A stretch of 64,000 nt of DNA from Undibacterium sp. 5I1 (GCF_034314085.1 NZ_JAVIWI010000001.1:744001-808000), one strand, 5' to 3'; counted from the first letter of the stretch, positions 39,991 to 49,679 are shown. The notes: generated by a model not told the origin, from the sequence alone. Program-made: numbers and translations.

Positions 39991-41352
39991 TCAAGTGCTG
40001 GATTCATCGCGCAGGCTCGGGCTGGCGCCGCTGCCACCGTGGTCGCCCGCGCGCAACGTGTGCGCCGCCGTCGAGACCGCACTGCTTGCTTGCTGTTTGC
40101 GCCGCATTTGTTTGGCCCAAGCGGGCTCGCCCGCAGGGGGCTTGGCGTCAGTCGATTCGGCTGATTCGGGTGCACCGGCTGCTGCCGCAGGCGCAGCAGC
40201 CTCCGCGACGAAATTCGCTACGCGGTCCTTGACCGCCTTCGCACCGGCTGCGACGCGCTGGCCGACAGCACCGGCACCGCTCTTGGCCACATTGGCGAGG
40301 CCCGCGCCGGCAGCGCGAACACCGCTACTACCCGATGCCGCAGCACCGGCCTGGTAAGCGGATTTCGCACCGCTTGCCATTGAGCTTGTCGCACGCCCGG
40401 CCGAAGCGGCGCTACCGATGGCCGCGCGCGCGGCACCCGGCGCCATGCGCGCACCCGCCGCCACCGCTGCGCCACCTGATGCGATAGCGGCACCACCGGC
40501 CACCGCCAAACCAGCGACACCCAGCGCCGTTCCGGCCGCAGCGCCAGCGCCGAGCTGTGGTGCGCCCGACACCAGACCGGTCGCAATCCCCGGCCCGAAA
40601 ATTCCCAGTCCCAGCATCGCCAGCGAGGCCAGCATGATGGTCAGCGCCAGGTCGATGGATGGTTCGGTGCCGGGCGGCACCTGAAATTGCGCAAACAGTC
40701 CTGTACCGATGCCCACGATCACGGCCAGCACCAGCACCTTGATGCCCGACGACACCACGTTGCCCAATACGCGTTCGGCCAGAAATGCCGTCTTGTTCCA
40801 TAGCGCAAACGGCACCAGCACGAAGCCTGCGAGTGTCGTCAGTTTGAATTCGATCAGCGTGACGAAGAGCTGCACTGCCAACACGAAGAAGCTGATGATC
40901 ACTACCAGCCAGGCGAGGAACAACACCGAGATGACATCGAGGTGCGCGAACACTTCCGGGAAGCCGGTCATGTCGCTGATCTGCGCCATGATGGGCCGCG
41001 CTGCATCGACGCCGACCTTGGCCAGTACACCCGGACGCAGAAACTGCGCTTGCGTCAGCGTGGAACCCGACGCCACCAGCCCTAGCCCGGCAAAGGAGCG
41101 AAACAGAATGCCCGCCAGATTGTTGAAATTGCCGATGATGAAAGCGAAGGCACCGACGTATAGCGTTTTCTTGATCAGCTTGCCGATGACCTCTTCGCCG
41201 CCCATGGCCCAGAACAGTCCGGCCAGTGTCATGTCGATCACCACCAGCGTGGCGGTGAGAAACGCTACCTCACCATGCAGTAACCCGAAACCCGAGTCGA
41301 TGTAGCGCGAGAAAACATCAAGGAAGTGGTCGATGACCGACAAGTCGTTCAT
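39991..41352 (-). CDS. trbL: TrbL/VirB6-like conjugation protein
   Basis: The product has 453 residues with about six membrane segments in the first 280 (IDMTLAGLFWAMGGEEVIGK and following). A long Ala/Gly/Ser low-complexity region follows (about residues 255-385). It forms the inner-membrane channel part of the type IV secretion system. Three bases after the trbK-like stop. Confidence 0.92.
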   Translation of the reverse strand: MNDLSVIDHFLDVFSRYIDSGFGLLHGEVAFLTATLVVIDMTLAGLFWAMGGEEVIGKLIKKTLYVGAFAFIIGNFNNLAGILFRSFAGLGLVASGSTLTQAQFLRPGVLAKVGVDAARPIMAQISDMTGFPEVFAHLDVISVLFLAWLVVIISFFVLAVQLFVTLIEFKLTTLAGFVLVPFALWNKTAFLAERVLGNVVSSGIKVLVLAVIVGIGTGLFAQFQVPPGTEPSIDLALTIMLASLAMLGLGIFGPGIATGLVSGAPQLGAGAAAGTALGVAGLAVAGGAAIASGGAAVAAGARMAPGAARAAIGSAASAGRATSSMASGAKSAYQAGAAASGSSGVRAAGAGLANVAKSGAGAVGQRVAAGAKAVKDRVANFVAEAAAPAAAAGAPESAESTDAKPPAGEPAWAKQMRRKQQASSAVSTAAHTLRAGDHGGSGASPSLRDESST

Positions 41353-41355
41353 GGC

Positions 41356-41619
41356 TTAGTCCTTCGGTGTGGGCGGTGGCGTAGCCGCTGGCGCAGGCGT
41401 GTACGGCGTGCCGCTGCCCATGAAGCGTCGCCGCGTGGCCTCAGCGGCCATCGTGCATAGCGCATCACCAACCTTGGCGTGGTCGGCTTTGCACTGGGCG
41501 CGAACATCCGTCAGTCGCTCGGGATTGGCCATCAGCGATTCGACGGAGTTGGTGGGTGCCGGCTTGTTGCACGCGGCCAGTAGCAGGGTGCAGGCGGTAA
41601 CGGTGAGAAGGGTTTTCAT
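41356..41619 (-). CDS. trbK: TrbK/EexN-like lipoprotein
   Basis: From the ATG at 41619 the product has 87 residues. It has a lipobox (LLLAAC) and two further Cys residues (AQCKAD, ALCTMA), the layout of entry-exclusion lipoproteins of trb operons. A Pro-rich end follows RRRFMGSGTPYTP. The upstream extension of the frame to 41709 is not needed. It lies directly before trbL, as expected. Confidence 0.8.
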   Translation of the reverse strand: MKTLLTVTACTLLLAACNKPAPTNSVESLMANPERLTDVRAQCKADHAKVGDALCTMAAEATRRRFMGSGTPYTPAPAATPPPTPKD

Positions 41620-41629
41620 GGTCGAGTCC

Positions 41630-41764
41630 TCAGGGGTTGTAGAAGTTGATCGTGGTCGGCGTGTAGAGAGTGCCATCGCCCTGGAAGCGACGGCGCACTT
41701 CACGCGCACGCTCTTGGACTGCGACCTGCCGTGCTTGTTCCAGCGCGGCGGCCCGGTCCTGCGT
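41630..41764 (-). pseudogene. 3' remnant of a trb-operon gene cut by the IS
   Basis: Forty-four codons (TQDRAAALEQARQ at the start, YTPTTINFYNP at the end) remain open up to the IS boundary and end in TGA 11 bases before the trbK-like start. By position this should be trbJ. However, the tail RRRFQGDGTLYTP resembles the end of the trbK-like protein, so a second small trb gene is possible. The 5' part is not on the far side of the IS. Confidence 0.6.
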
Positions 41765-41794
41765 TGTCAAACAGCGTTCAATATTTACCACCTG

Positions 41795-42562
41795 TCAGCG
41801 TCCAAATTTTTCCACTTTATCGGCTTGTTCAGAACGATTTTTGCTGTGCTTAAATCGGTAAGAATCGTTCCCGGTTTCCAAGATATCGCAATGGTGCGTA
41901 ACACGGTCAAGCAAAGCGGTAGTCATTTTTGCATCACCAAAGACCTGTACCCACTCGCCGAATGACAAATTGGTCGTAATGATGAGCGAGGTTTTTTCAT
42001 AGAGATGGCTGATCAGATGAAACAACAATGCACCTCCAGAAGCGGGAAACGGCAAATATCCCAGCTCATCTAAAATGACAGCGTCCATCAGGCAGAGCTG
42101 TTTCGCCAGATTGCCGACCTTTCCCTGACTCTTCTCTCGTTCCAACTGGTTGACCAGATCGACCGCATTAAAGAAACGCACCCGCTTGCCATGATGGATT
42201 GCCGCGACACCGATGGCAGTGGCCAAATGCGACTTGCCGGTGCCAGTACCACCCACCAGAATTAGGTTGTGCGCTGTTTCCATAAATCCTGCGGTCGCCA
42301 ATTGCTCAACCACTGTTTGCGATAAGGGAGTCTCTGCCCAGTTAATGCCAGTTAAGTCACGGTGAATCGGGAAGCGTGCTGTTTTGAGTTGATAGCGTAA
42401 GCTCTTGAGTTGCCTATCGGTTTGTTCTGCATGGATTAACCGCTCCATCCAGCTTTCAGGTCGATGTGCTTGCCTGGGCTTTTCTGCCTGCAGCTCACTC
42501 CATGCCAAAGCCATCCCATAGAGTTGCAGTGTTTTTAAACTGGTAGCGTGGTCAGTGGACAT
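41795..42562 (-). CDS. istB: IS21 helper ATPase IstB
   Basis: From the ATG at 42562 (overlapping the istA stop) the product has 255 residues. It has a Walker A motif ([13 protein letters not shown]), Walker B ([12 protein letters not shown]) and the sensor region [15 protein letters not shown]. IstB is the DnaC-like AAA+ regulator of IS21 transposition. The frame is intact. Confidence 0.95.
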   Translation of the reverse strand: MSTDHATSLKTLQLYGMALAWSELQAEKPRQAHRPESWMERLIHAEQTDRQLKSLRYQLKTARFPIHRDLTGINWAETPLSQTVVEQLATAGFMETAHNLILVGGTGTGKSHLATAIGVAAIHHGKRVRFFNAVDLVNQLEREKSQGKVGNLAKQLCLMDAVILDELGYLPFPASGGALLFHLISHLYEKTSLIITTNLSFGEWVQVFGDAKMTTALLDRVTHHCDILETGNDSYRFKHSKNRSEQADKVEKFGR

Positions 42563-44051
42563 TGGCCGCTCCCAGCAAATAATCATAACGGTGGCAGTTC
42601 GCCAGAGGTTCCATCGTCAAAGCAATGGTGTCTGGCAGGTGGATCGCTGCTGCGGGTAAATGCGGCGCAATGAGACGGCGCAATTCATTCATCACGATAG
42701 GCGCACTGATGACGCCGCCCTCCAGAGTTAACTCACATGCCACAGTAAGCGCATCAAGTCCTGCTTCACCGGCAAGCATCAGTAATTCTACGAAGGCTCG
42801 GTCTCCTTTCGGTTGCTTCAGAATCCGGTCGCGTACTTGCACAACCGCTCTGGGTAATGTCCATTCAACGAATGGTGCGCCATTGCGTAAAGCGCCAGGC
42901 TTCTTCTCCAGAACAGGCAGGTAATGCCAGGGATCACAAATCAACTGGTCACGACTGAATTGACGGGCATGGGCGGCAATCACTTCGCCCTGTGCGACGA
43001 CCCGCACCAGATTTGCTGTCGTGCGAACAGATACCGCCTGCCCGGCAAACCGCGCTGGCACACTGTACTTATTCCGGTCTACTTTCACTAGACAAGTGGA
43101 CGAGGCACGCATCATTTTTTCTACATAGCCATCAAAGTGCGCGCTGACAGGTCGAAGCAAAGGCTGCTCATCAGCATAACAGTCTGCAATGGTGCGCTGA
43201 CTTTGTGTCGGGTGCATACGTTGCGCTAATTCCTGGCAGCGGGTTGTGAGCCACGCATTTAAATCCGCAAAGGAAGCAAAGCGGGCCAACGGGGTAAACA
43301 GCCATTCCCGTACATTGCCAACTTGATTCTCGACCTGACCTTTCTCCCAACCAGAAGCAGGAGTGCAGGCCACTGGTTCAAACAGATAATGATTGGCCAG
43401 CGTTAAAAAGCGCCGGTTAAATTGACGTTCTTTACCGACAAAGACGGTGTCGACGACGGTCTTGAGATTATCGTAAATCAGACGGGCAGGCACACCGCCA
43501 AAGAAGGTAAATGCCCGGATGTGCGCATCAAAGACCATTTCCTGCGTTTCTCTGGGATAGGCGGCCACAAACATTTGGCGGCTATAGGCTAACCGGAAAT
43601 GGGCGACTTTAATCGTTTGCATGATGCCAGCGATTTCCACCTGTTCCTGGCTCCAGTCAAACTGGCAGGCATCGGCTGGCAGAAACACCAACGGAATAAA
43701 CGCTTCGGTGATTTTTGGACCATGTGCGCTGGATTTCCACTGTTTTACAAATCGTTGAATGCTGTCGTAGGCCCCGCCGTAACCTAGTTCCTGTAGCCCC
43801 TCAAATAGCCGTTGCGCTGTTCGGCGCCGTGATCGGGGTAGTTTGGATTCTTCTTCTAACCAGGAGGTTAGCTGGTCTTTATATTCATCGAGGCGGGGTG
43901 AAACCGTTAGCAGCCGCTGATATTTAGGCTGTTCGACGGTATTGAGATGTTTGCGTACGGTCGGCCGGGAGAGTCCCATTTCTCTCGCAATGGCAGAAAT
44001 CGATTGTTTCTGTACTGAATGACGTCTTCTTATTTCGTAAATGATGTCCAT
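42552..44051 (-). CDS. istA: IS21 transposase IstA
   Basis: From the ATG at 44051 (GGAG eight bases upstream) the product has 499 residues; a GTG at 44060 is also possible. It has an N-terminal helix-turn-helix ([20 protein letters not shown]) and an rve/DDE core with Asp in ACQFDWS, Asp in [11 protein letters not shown] and Glu in [12 protein letters not shown]. The frame is intact, so the IS could still be active. Confidence 0.95.
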   Translation of the reverse strand: MDIIYEIRRRHSVQKQSISAIAREMGLSRPTVRKHLNTVEQPKYQRLLTVSPRLDEYKDQLTSWLEEESKLPRSRRRTAQRLFEGLQELGYGGAYDSIQRFVKQWKSSAHGPKITEAFIPLVFLPADACQFDWSQEQVEIAGIMQTIKVAHFRLAYSRQMFVAAYPRETQEMVFDAHIRAFTFFGGVPARLIYDNLKTVVDTVFVGKERQFNRRFLTLANHYLFEPVACTPASGWEKGQVENQVGNVREWLFTPLARFASFADLNAWLTTRCQELAQRMHPTQSQRTIADCYADEQPLLRPVSAHFDGYVEKMMRASSTCLVKVDRNKYSVPARFAGQAVSVRTTANLVRVVAQGEVIAAHARQFSRDQLICDPWHYLPVLEKKPGALRNGAPFVEWTLPRAVVQVRDRILKQPKGDRAFVELLMLAGEAGLDALTVACELTLEGGVISAPIVMNELRRLIAPHLPAAAIHLPDTIALTMEPLANCHRYDYLLGAANVH

Positions 44052-44164
44052 ATAAATCACTCCAGATACCCCCGGCTAAAACACCGGATGGTGACACACT
44101 AGGGTGGAAACTTTTGGACGCTGTTTCCACCCCTAATCTGGTAAGTATTGCACGCTGTTTGACA

Positions 44165-44585
44165 GACGAGAAGGGAAGAATCGAGAGAATGAGTAAGTTG
44201 CGACATGATCGTGCTCCAGTCCGAATCGGGCGGAATTGCCTGGAACCGGAGGAACACGCCGCAGCGCAAGCAGTCAGGGGTCGCAGACGGCCGCATGGAC
44301 GCCAGCGTGCAGGGCACGCGCAGCCCTTGACGGCGAGAACGGCGTGGTACATTGAAGGGAACAGCAAGACCACCCCACACACTCCACCGCCTTTACGGCA
44401 AGCGGCGCGCGCAGGCCCAAGGGCCGGAGGCGTCAGGGATCAATGCCGAATGGCCGTGACTCGGCACGAGGCGCGGGGCAACGCCCGCGAGCCCGACGGC
44501 GGCAACGCCGGGACGCCCGGCATCGCTCAACAAAATTCACTGCACAGTAAATATTGCTGTTTGGTCGAATATCGATACGGACGAA
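44165..44585. other. GC-rich gene-free stretch between the IS and the Abi_C gene
   Basis: These 421 bases lie where the missing trb genes would have been, but they do not encode trb proteins in any frame I read. The stretch contains short GC-rich inverted repeats near 44490-44525 (for example CGGCAACGCCG). It looks like the leader region of a lost element gene cluster. The open frame 44114-44632 on the plus strand runs into the Abi_C gene and lacks protein character. Confidence 0.5.
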
Positions 44586-45407
44586 TTAAAACGGCAAATC
44601 GTCGTCGGGTGCCACGATCGTTATCGGCGTAGTCGCGTGTTTCGTTCTGGCTTCGATTGATTTGATGAAGCGAATCGAACTGGCAACGTGGTTGAAGATG
44701 AGCAGGCTTTCCTCGTAGTTGAGGATTGGGTTGTCATGGGCCAGGCTCTTGTTGTTGCGAACGTCACTGAAGGCTTCGAGCACAGAAATGCTGGATTTCA
44801 GGATGCGCTCGGTCATCACCGATTCAAGGTGACCTGCGTCGCGTAGGCGTTTCACATATTCGCCGAAAATGCTGTGCAAGGCTTTGTCGCGGTTGACTTC
44901 AACGCCGCGCTGCTCGCACAGTGTGCGCACGTATTTGATGACGAACGTGTGCAGCCGATCCAGAGCCGCTTCGGGCTGGTTTTTCTCGATGGCTTCGCGC
45001 ACATGTTGAGCAACCGTTTCAAAGTCGCGCTCGTCGACCGTGGCGGTCAGTGCATCCAGTTCGGCGACGGGTGTGTCGCGCATCATACGGCTGGCGATTT
45101 TCCAGCAATCGTCGGTCAGTTCGGTCAATCCCGGCTCGTCGCCCAAACAGTTCTCAGCCTGACCGTACAAGATCAGCGCTTGGATTACTTTGCCGACCAG
45201 GTGGTTGCCTTCGACCTTCCAGAATCCGCGCATACGGTTGGCTTTGGAAGTACCACGCTCGCGGTAGACAGCGGTATCGATGTCACGGCGCGTGTGTTCC
45301 TCGAAAAACTCGCTGAATGTGCGATCGGTGAAATTGAGCACGTAGCCGCCACCCATGCGAAATAGCCGTTCGAGTTTGCGATGTTCTATGGAAGACAAAT
45401 CGGCCAT
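44586..45407 (-). CDS. Abortive-infection protein with C-terminal Abi_C/HEPN-like domain
   Basis: From the ATG at 45407 (AAAGGGATG upstream) the product has 273 residues. The N-terminal part (LERLFRMGGGYVLNFTDRTF, then SKANRMRGFW) is a domain seen in abortive-infection proteins. The C-terminus has FSDVRNNKSLAHDNPIL, which fits the HEPN RNase motif R-x(4-6)-H in an Abi_C domain. Such proteins are thought to cut RNA and stop growth on phage infection; activity here is inferred. The frame's upstream extension to 45524 encodes a fossil of an AbiEii tail and should not be counted as part of the protein. Confidence 0.75.
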   Translation of the reverse strand: MADLSSIEHRKLERLFRMGGGYVLNFTDRTFSEFFEEHTRRDIDTAVYRERGTSKANRMRGFWKVEGNHLVGKVIQALILYGQAENCLGDEPGLTELTDDCWKIASRMMRDTPVAELDALTATVDERDFETVAQHVREAIEKNQPEAALDRLHTFVIKYVRTLCEQRGVEVNRDKALHSIFGEYVKRLRDAGHLESVMTERILKSSISVLEAFSDVRNNKSLAHDNPILNYEESLLIFNHVASSIRFIKSIEARTKHATTPITIVAPDDDLPF

Positions 45408-45438
45408 GGTGCATCCCTTTGGTGAGTAGGTAACCGGT

Positions 45439-45483
45439 CGGCCGCCGACCTTCGGCAAGTTGGCGGCGCGAACGACGCGCAGC
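45439..45483 (-). pseudogene. Remnant of an abiEii 3' end
   Basis: On the minus strand this stretch encodes ALRVVRAANLPKVGGRPV, which parallels the last codons of AbiEii (VLRAVRAADLPKAAG, stop). At DNA level it matches 49924-49964 over about 40 bases apart from a 4-base insertion and a few changes. It lies between the STAND gene and the Abi_C gene and shows that an abiEii end once stood directly before the Abi_C gene. Confidence 0.65.
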
Positions 45484-45605
45484 GCCGAACGGACGTTTAG
45501 GCACGACCGCCAACGAAAAGCCAAAACGAGAATCGGATGAAGACGGAACCTTCAAAAATTCCATCCCACAACTCTGAGCGAGACAGAGCGCTGAGCGCGC
45601 CGATT

Positions 45606-48600
45606 TCAGGCATCAGCATCCTCCTCGTCCATGCTGCGCCCCTCCTCAAGCTGGCGTTCGATCGCGTGGGCAGCGTAGTCCCGGAGGTCTCGGTAGAGCT
45701 CGAATGTCGCGTCGCTCTTTGCAAGGTGCGCCAGACGCTGCTCCGCCATCTGCTTGAGTTCGAGATCAGCATCGAACGGCTTGCCGGGTGCCCCCGAACG
45801 GACTCCACTCACGCTGGCCGCGAAGATCGCTGAGGAAAGATCCTTATGCGCCTTGCGGCTAATGCCACGCGCAGCCTTCAGCGTTCGTGCTGCGAATCCC
45901 TCATTGGCATGGATGAAGCGAGGGCCGGCATCGCGAAGAATTGCAGTAACGACCTTCAAGTGCTCGGCGGAGCCACCGGTGAACCAGTCCTCCATGGTCG
46001 CGACGCACACCGCACCGTACGGACTGCAGAGCGACTGCATGAGTTCGGCGAAGCGGTAGCTGAACGTGTAGTCACCGATCCGTGCGAGCGCCCAGTCGAG
46101 CAGGCCGCGAAGGAGCGCCGGCCCCTCAGATAGGGACATGAGGTTGAGCGCATCCCGGTCATGAAGGACACCACCAAGGGGTTGCTTTTGCCAATCGTCG
46201 GAGGCTATCGCATCGTCGATGCGCGCCATAGCCAATTCGAGGACCAAGCCCGGTGCCCGTCGAATAACCTTCTTCAGGAACGCGTTGACCCAGTGATCGT
46301 CTAGGCGAGATGCGTGGCGCAGACCGCCGATCAGTCTTTGCAACTGGTCGTCGCGGATCAGATCGAACGGAATCGTCTCTTCGTGAACAATCCACATGAA
46401 GAAGTCGCGCGCGTAGCGCAGTGCGTTTTCCATGTCGACACTTGCCAGGAGCTCGATTGCCAGCCGCTTGTCTGTCCGCGCTACCTCGTGCGCGATGCGC
46501 GGCGCGCACCAGAGGACCGCCCCTTCGCGGCTGGCGAAGACACGTTTCAGCGCGACAAGGTCGAGCTCAGAATACGGGGCGATATTGGACGCGAACAGAT
46601 AGCCCTCCGCAACCATCTGAAGCTGCGAGTCGCTCTTCGCGAGTAACTCCTCGATCAATGCAGACACTTCCTCACGGGCGCTAGTCAGCAGGACTCCCAG
46701 GGCTCGCCCAACGTGCGGAGAGAGCTGAGAACTTTCGCCACGCAGATACGCTTGCACGAGATGCCGGGCAAGCGATAGGTTCGATTGCAGCAGGCGACCG
46801 AGGAAGAGTTGGGCGGGCCCGTAGTTCGGGGAGCCGGTCGCGCGGGTGATGTCCTCCAAGCGGTCATGCAGGAATTGCGCGAGTCGGGTCGGCTCAGGGT
46901 ACTGCGCTCCAAGTTCGAGGCAGAGCGCGTCGATGTCCGCGTCGTGTTGCGGGCGGCCGGTGTTCTCTTCCATCGGCCACGTATTCGTACCCCAGGCGTC
47001 CATGAACGCGCGGATCGTGCGCGTGACGAGGTCGCGACTGAGGCGAGCGAGAATCCGTCGCGCCGGCGCCTGGGTACGCGCGGGACCGTAGAACGCGTGC
47101 CAATGAACTGACTCCGCGACCCTGAGCAGGATTGTTGCGGGCACGTCTGCTGTGCCGAGCAGCGTATCGATCCTTTCGAGCGTTTCGAGGAATTCGTCGC
47201 CCCAGGGGTCAGCGATGCCGGGCTGAGCGGCGATAGGCCCGCGGAGGGCATCGGCGAGATGCTGTGCGGCCAGAAAGGCGCGGCGCTGATTCGTATGTGA
47301 GAGGCTTGAGAGTAGCTCGGCGATGATCCGCTGCCGCACTTGTTTGACCCTCTCGCGCTGGACCGCGTACGTCGAGATCGTGATTTCGCGGCTCGTGGCA
47401 GCGGACGTGAAGCGACCTTCGGTCGCGAGGGCGCCTTTGAGCACGTCGAATGGCGTGTACGGTCCGTTCCAGCTCTCCGGGTAGTCGAGGAGCGATAGCG
47501 CGAAATCGACAACGCCCTCGACGAATTCGGCCGGTTTCCGAGGCTCCGGCGTCGCAAGCTCTATCAGGAGTCGAATCGCGTGGTTCGGATGCTGGTGCGT
47601 CGGTCGTGCATCGTGTTGTCCGGCTTCCCAGAGCAGCGAGCATGCATCGGCGAGGTAGTTGATATGGTACGTCGCGCCATGGGCGATGCGACACACGTCC
47701 TCGTCCTGCCCATGCCCGCCGTCAATCAGTCGTCGAGCGAAGGCGAGGGCTTGTCGAGGCTGGAAGTACGCCGCCGCAGCTGCAGATTTTACCTGTGCAT
47801 GCACGTAGTCGTCTTCCCATGCGAGCAGCGACCACAGCCCGTCGAGTAGCGTGCTCGCAGATGCGTCTCCTTCGTTCCGCCGCCAGTCGAGCCGCCCGAG
47901 GTTCAGCAGTACATGCTCCTTGTGCTCGGGTATGGATGCGGCGAAGACCTTCTCGGCGTGGCCGTTCGAAGCACCGCTTGCCGTGATGCACGCCGATTCG
48001 ATGATCGAGTCGGCCAGCAGATCGGGTGACAGCCGGTATTTAGCGCCCCGTTTGAAGAGCACCCCAGCATCGACAAGGAGTCGCACCAAGCGTGACGCAT
48101 CGGGGGCCTCGATCCCCTCGATGTTCGCGAGCAGTTCCAGCACGTGCTTGTCGTCAGGGACAACGGGCTGGATGAGCGCCAGCACGCGAAGGATCGCATG
48201 CACGCGCTCTTGGTCTTTCCCCTGCGCGATTCCCTGCGCGATGACTTTCTCGTAATGCTTCAACACCGTCGTTCGGAAGACCTCATTCGAGCCGAACAGC
48301 TCCGGGTGCAGTCCTTCGGTGGCGACGATCTGCGCGCCGACTACGACGGCCAGCGGACTGTCGTACGCCACGGCCGCGATCTCTTTGGCGGACTCGATCG
48401 GCGCCCCGTTCTTGGAGAGCACCTGGGTAGCTAAGGCGATCCCGTCCTGCTTCGTTGGCTTGCCCAGTGTGATCGACCTGGTCAGGTTTCCCGTCAGTCC
48501 GTAGCGCGCCAGTTCGCGCTGTACGACATCGGTCCAATACGACCGATAGACCAGAAGTAAACGCGCCTGGGAGCGACTGTCGGCTGCGTAGCGAATGAGT

Positions 48601-49640
48601 TGGACCAAATCACTGCGGTCATGAACGTCATCGACAACGAGCAGCTTCTCGCCAGCCCCCAAATCCTCAAGGCTCTTCGCCGTGATTTCCTCCGTGGGCG
48701 AGGCTACGACCACGCGAACGCCCGGGTACTGCGAAGCGAACGCTTCAAGGGCAGTACGCAGCACCCGTGACTTCCCTTCACCTGCACGGCCGATCAGACT
48801 CACCGCAAGTACGCTGGGATCTGCGAAGGCGTGCGCGAGCCCATCGAGTTCCGTTCTGCGGCCTACGAGTTCCCAGCGCTGATTGAAAACACGACCTTCC
48901 ACGAGCTGCGGCGCGAAGAACGCCTCTACCGTTTGCCACGGCCCTGCGGCCAGCTCGCCCGTCAGCGCGAAGCGCTGCGTCGGGAAGTAGATGTCGGCGA
49001 TGCGCACCTGCTCGCGCTTCGGCAGGGTGCGGAAGACCCGTGTGATGTCGACTTGGTCCCAGAGGTCCCATCCACGCACGCGTTTGATTTCGCCGCGCGC
49101 GTCGGGACTGGCGACGCGGGAGAGGAGGAGGTGCTTCTTCTTCGCGGCGATCGTCTGGTCCTTGATCGCCTTCTTAACCTTCTCGGGGCCGAACTCCGCT
49201 ACGCGCTTGCATTGGTACGTGTGCAGGTCGCCGTTGGCGAACAGCGCCTCAATGTCGATGCCGTACTGCTTGTGGCCCGTCTTTCCCGCCAAGTGTACGT
49301 CCGCTGTTCCTTGGTGGTGGGTCGCGAGAAGATCGAGGCAGAAGTATTCGAAGCTGTCGGGCAGCAGGCTTGGGAGCGGAAGCAGCCGATCGAAAGACAC
49401 CGTCGTCACCTCAGGGGCATACCCTGCGGCGTTCGTCAGTTCCGTTACGTCAACCTTGAGCACCGCAGCGAGCTTTGACAGCTCATTGGTGCGGGGCCGG
49501 GAAGTTCCCGCTTCCCAGCGGCTAACGGTTTGCTGGGACATGCCGAGGTGATGAGCGAGCTCGGCCTGCGTTGCTATGCCTATGGCCATCCTCAGATCGC
49601 ACATCCGCTTGCCTAGCGCTTCGTATTTAGGAAGTTTCAT
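45606..49640 (-). CDS. HTH - PD-(D/E)xK nuclease - STAND NTPase fusion, candidate defence protein
   Basis: From the ATG at 49640 the product has 1344 residues (a TTG at 49646 adds two). Residue numbers here count from the TTG. Residues 11-55 are a Cro/XRE helix-turn-helix (TQAELAHHLGMSQQTVSRWE). Residues about 95-200 look like an Mrr-type PD-(D/E)xK nuclease: Asp131 in YGIDIEAL and Gln145-x-Lys147 in YQCKR. Then comes a P-loop NTPase with Walker A GRAGEGKSR (286-294) and Walker B LLVVDDVHD (335-343), the STAND pattern. A wHTH-like part and about 800 residues of helical repeat fill the rest. Nuclease-STAND-sensor order is that of Avs antiphage proteins, but an N-terminal XRE domain is not part of the Avs types I know. 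It lies downstream of AbiE and upstream of the Abi_C gene on the same strand. Confidence 0.85.
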   Translation of the reverse strand: MKLPKYEALGKRMCDLRMAIGIATQAELAHHLGMSQQTVSRWEAGTSRPRTNELSKLAAVLKVDVTELTNAAGYAPEVTTVSFDRLLPLPSLLPDSFEYFCLDLLATHHQGTADVHLAGKTGHKQYGIDIEALFANGDLHTYQCKRVAEFGPEKVKKAIKDQTIAAKKKHLLLSRVASPDARGEIKRVRGWDLWDQVDITRVFRTLPKREQVRIADIYFPTQRFALTGELAAGPWQTVEAFFAPQLVEGRVFNQRWELVGRRTELDGLAHAFADPSVLAVSLIGRAGEGKSRVLRTALEAFASQYPGVRVVVASPTEEITAKSLEDLGAGEKLLVVDDVHDRSDLVQLIRYAADSRSQARLLLVYRSYWTDVVQRELARYGLTGNLTRSITLGKPTKQDGIALATQVLSKNGAPIESAKEIAAVAYDSPLAVVVGAQIVATEGLHPELFGSNEVFRTTVLKHYEKVIAQGIAQGKDQERVHAILRVLALIQPVVPDDKHVLELLANIEGIEAPDASRLVRLLVDAGVLFKRGAKYRLSPDLLADSIIESACITASGASNGHAEKVFAASIPEHKEHVLLNLGRLDWRRNEGDASASTLLDGLWSLLAWEDDYVHAQVKSAAAAAYFQPRQALAFARRLIDGGHGQDEDVCRIAHGATYHINYLADACSLLWEAGQHDARPTHQHPNHAIRLLIELATPEPRKPAEFVEGVVDFALSLLDYPESWNGPYTPFDVLKGALATEGRFTSAATSREITISTYAVQRERVKQVRQRIIAELLSSLSHTNQRRAFLAAQHLADALRGPIAAQPGIADPWGDEFLETLERIDTLLGTADVPATILLRVAESVHWHAFYGPARTQAPARRILARLSRDLVTRTIRAFMDAWGTNTWPMEENTGRPQHDADIDALCLELGAQYPEPTRLAQFLHDRLEDITRATGSPNYGPAQLFLGRLLQSNLSLARHLVQAYLRGESSQLSPHVGRALGVLLTSAREEVSALIEELLAKSDSQLQMVAEGYLFASNIAPYSELDLVALKRVFASREGAVLWCAPRIAHEVARTDKRLAIELLASVDMENALRYARDFFMWIVHEETIPFDLIRDDQLQRLIGGLRHASRLDDHWVNAFLKKVIRRAPGLVLELAMARIDDAIASDDWQKQPLGGVLHDRDALNLMSLSEGPALLRGLLDWALARIGDYTFSYRFAELMQSLCSPYGAVCVATMEDWFTGGSAEHLKVVTAILRDAGPRFIHANEGFAARTLKAARGISRKAHKDLSSAIFAASVSGVRSGAPGKPFDADLELKQMAEQRLAHLAKSDATFELYRDLRDYAAHAIERQLEEGRSMDEEDADA

Positions 49641-49657
49641 TTTCAATACTCACTTTG

Positions 49658-49679
49658 TGTGTATGACATGTGCAACACA
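49658..49679. promoter_or_regulatory. Candidate operator for the XRE domain of the STAND protein
   Basis: A 22-base imperfect palindrome: outer arms TGTGT and ACACA, central ACATGT, with three mismatched pairs between. It overlaps the last base of the -10 box and covers the expected transcription start, an ideal place for autorepression. Binding by the gene's own HTH is inference. Confidence 0.5.

Larger units (their letters stand above)
41765..44164 (-). mobile_element. IS21-family insertion sequence
   Basis: The element is 2400 bases long with imperfect inverted ends: the left reads TGTCAAACAGCGTTCAATAT and the right, on the other strand, TGTCAAACAGCGTGCAATAC. Further copies of GCGTCCAAA(A/T)TTTCCAC lie inside both ends, as is normal for IS21. 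It encodes istA and istB. No target duplication is visible (CTGCGT on the left, GACGAG on the right), which fits a deletion adjacent to the IS. Confidence 0.92.

Noticed and set aside
46685..47557. 290-codon minus-strand frame inside the STAND gene
   Set aside because: It is Arg/Ser-rich, as out-of-frame GC-rich DNA reads, and lies wholly inside the long gene.
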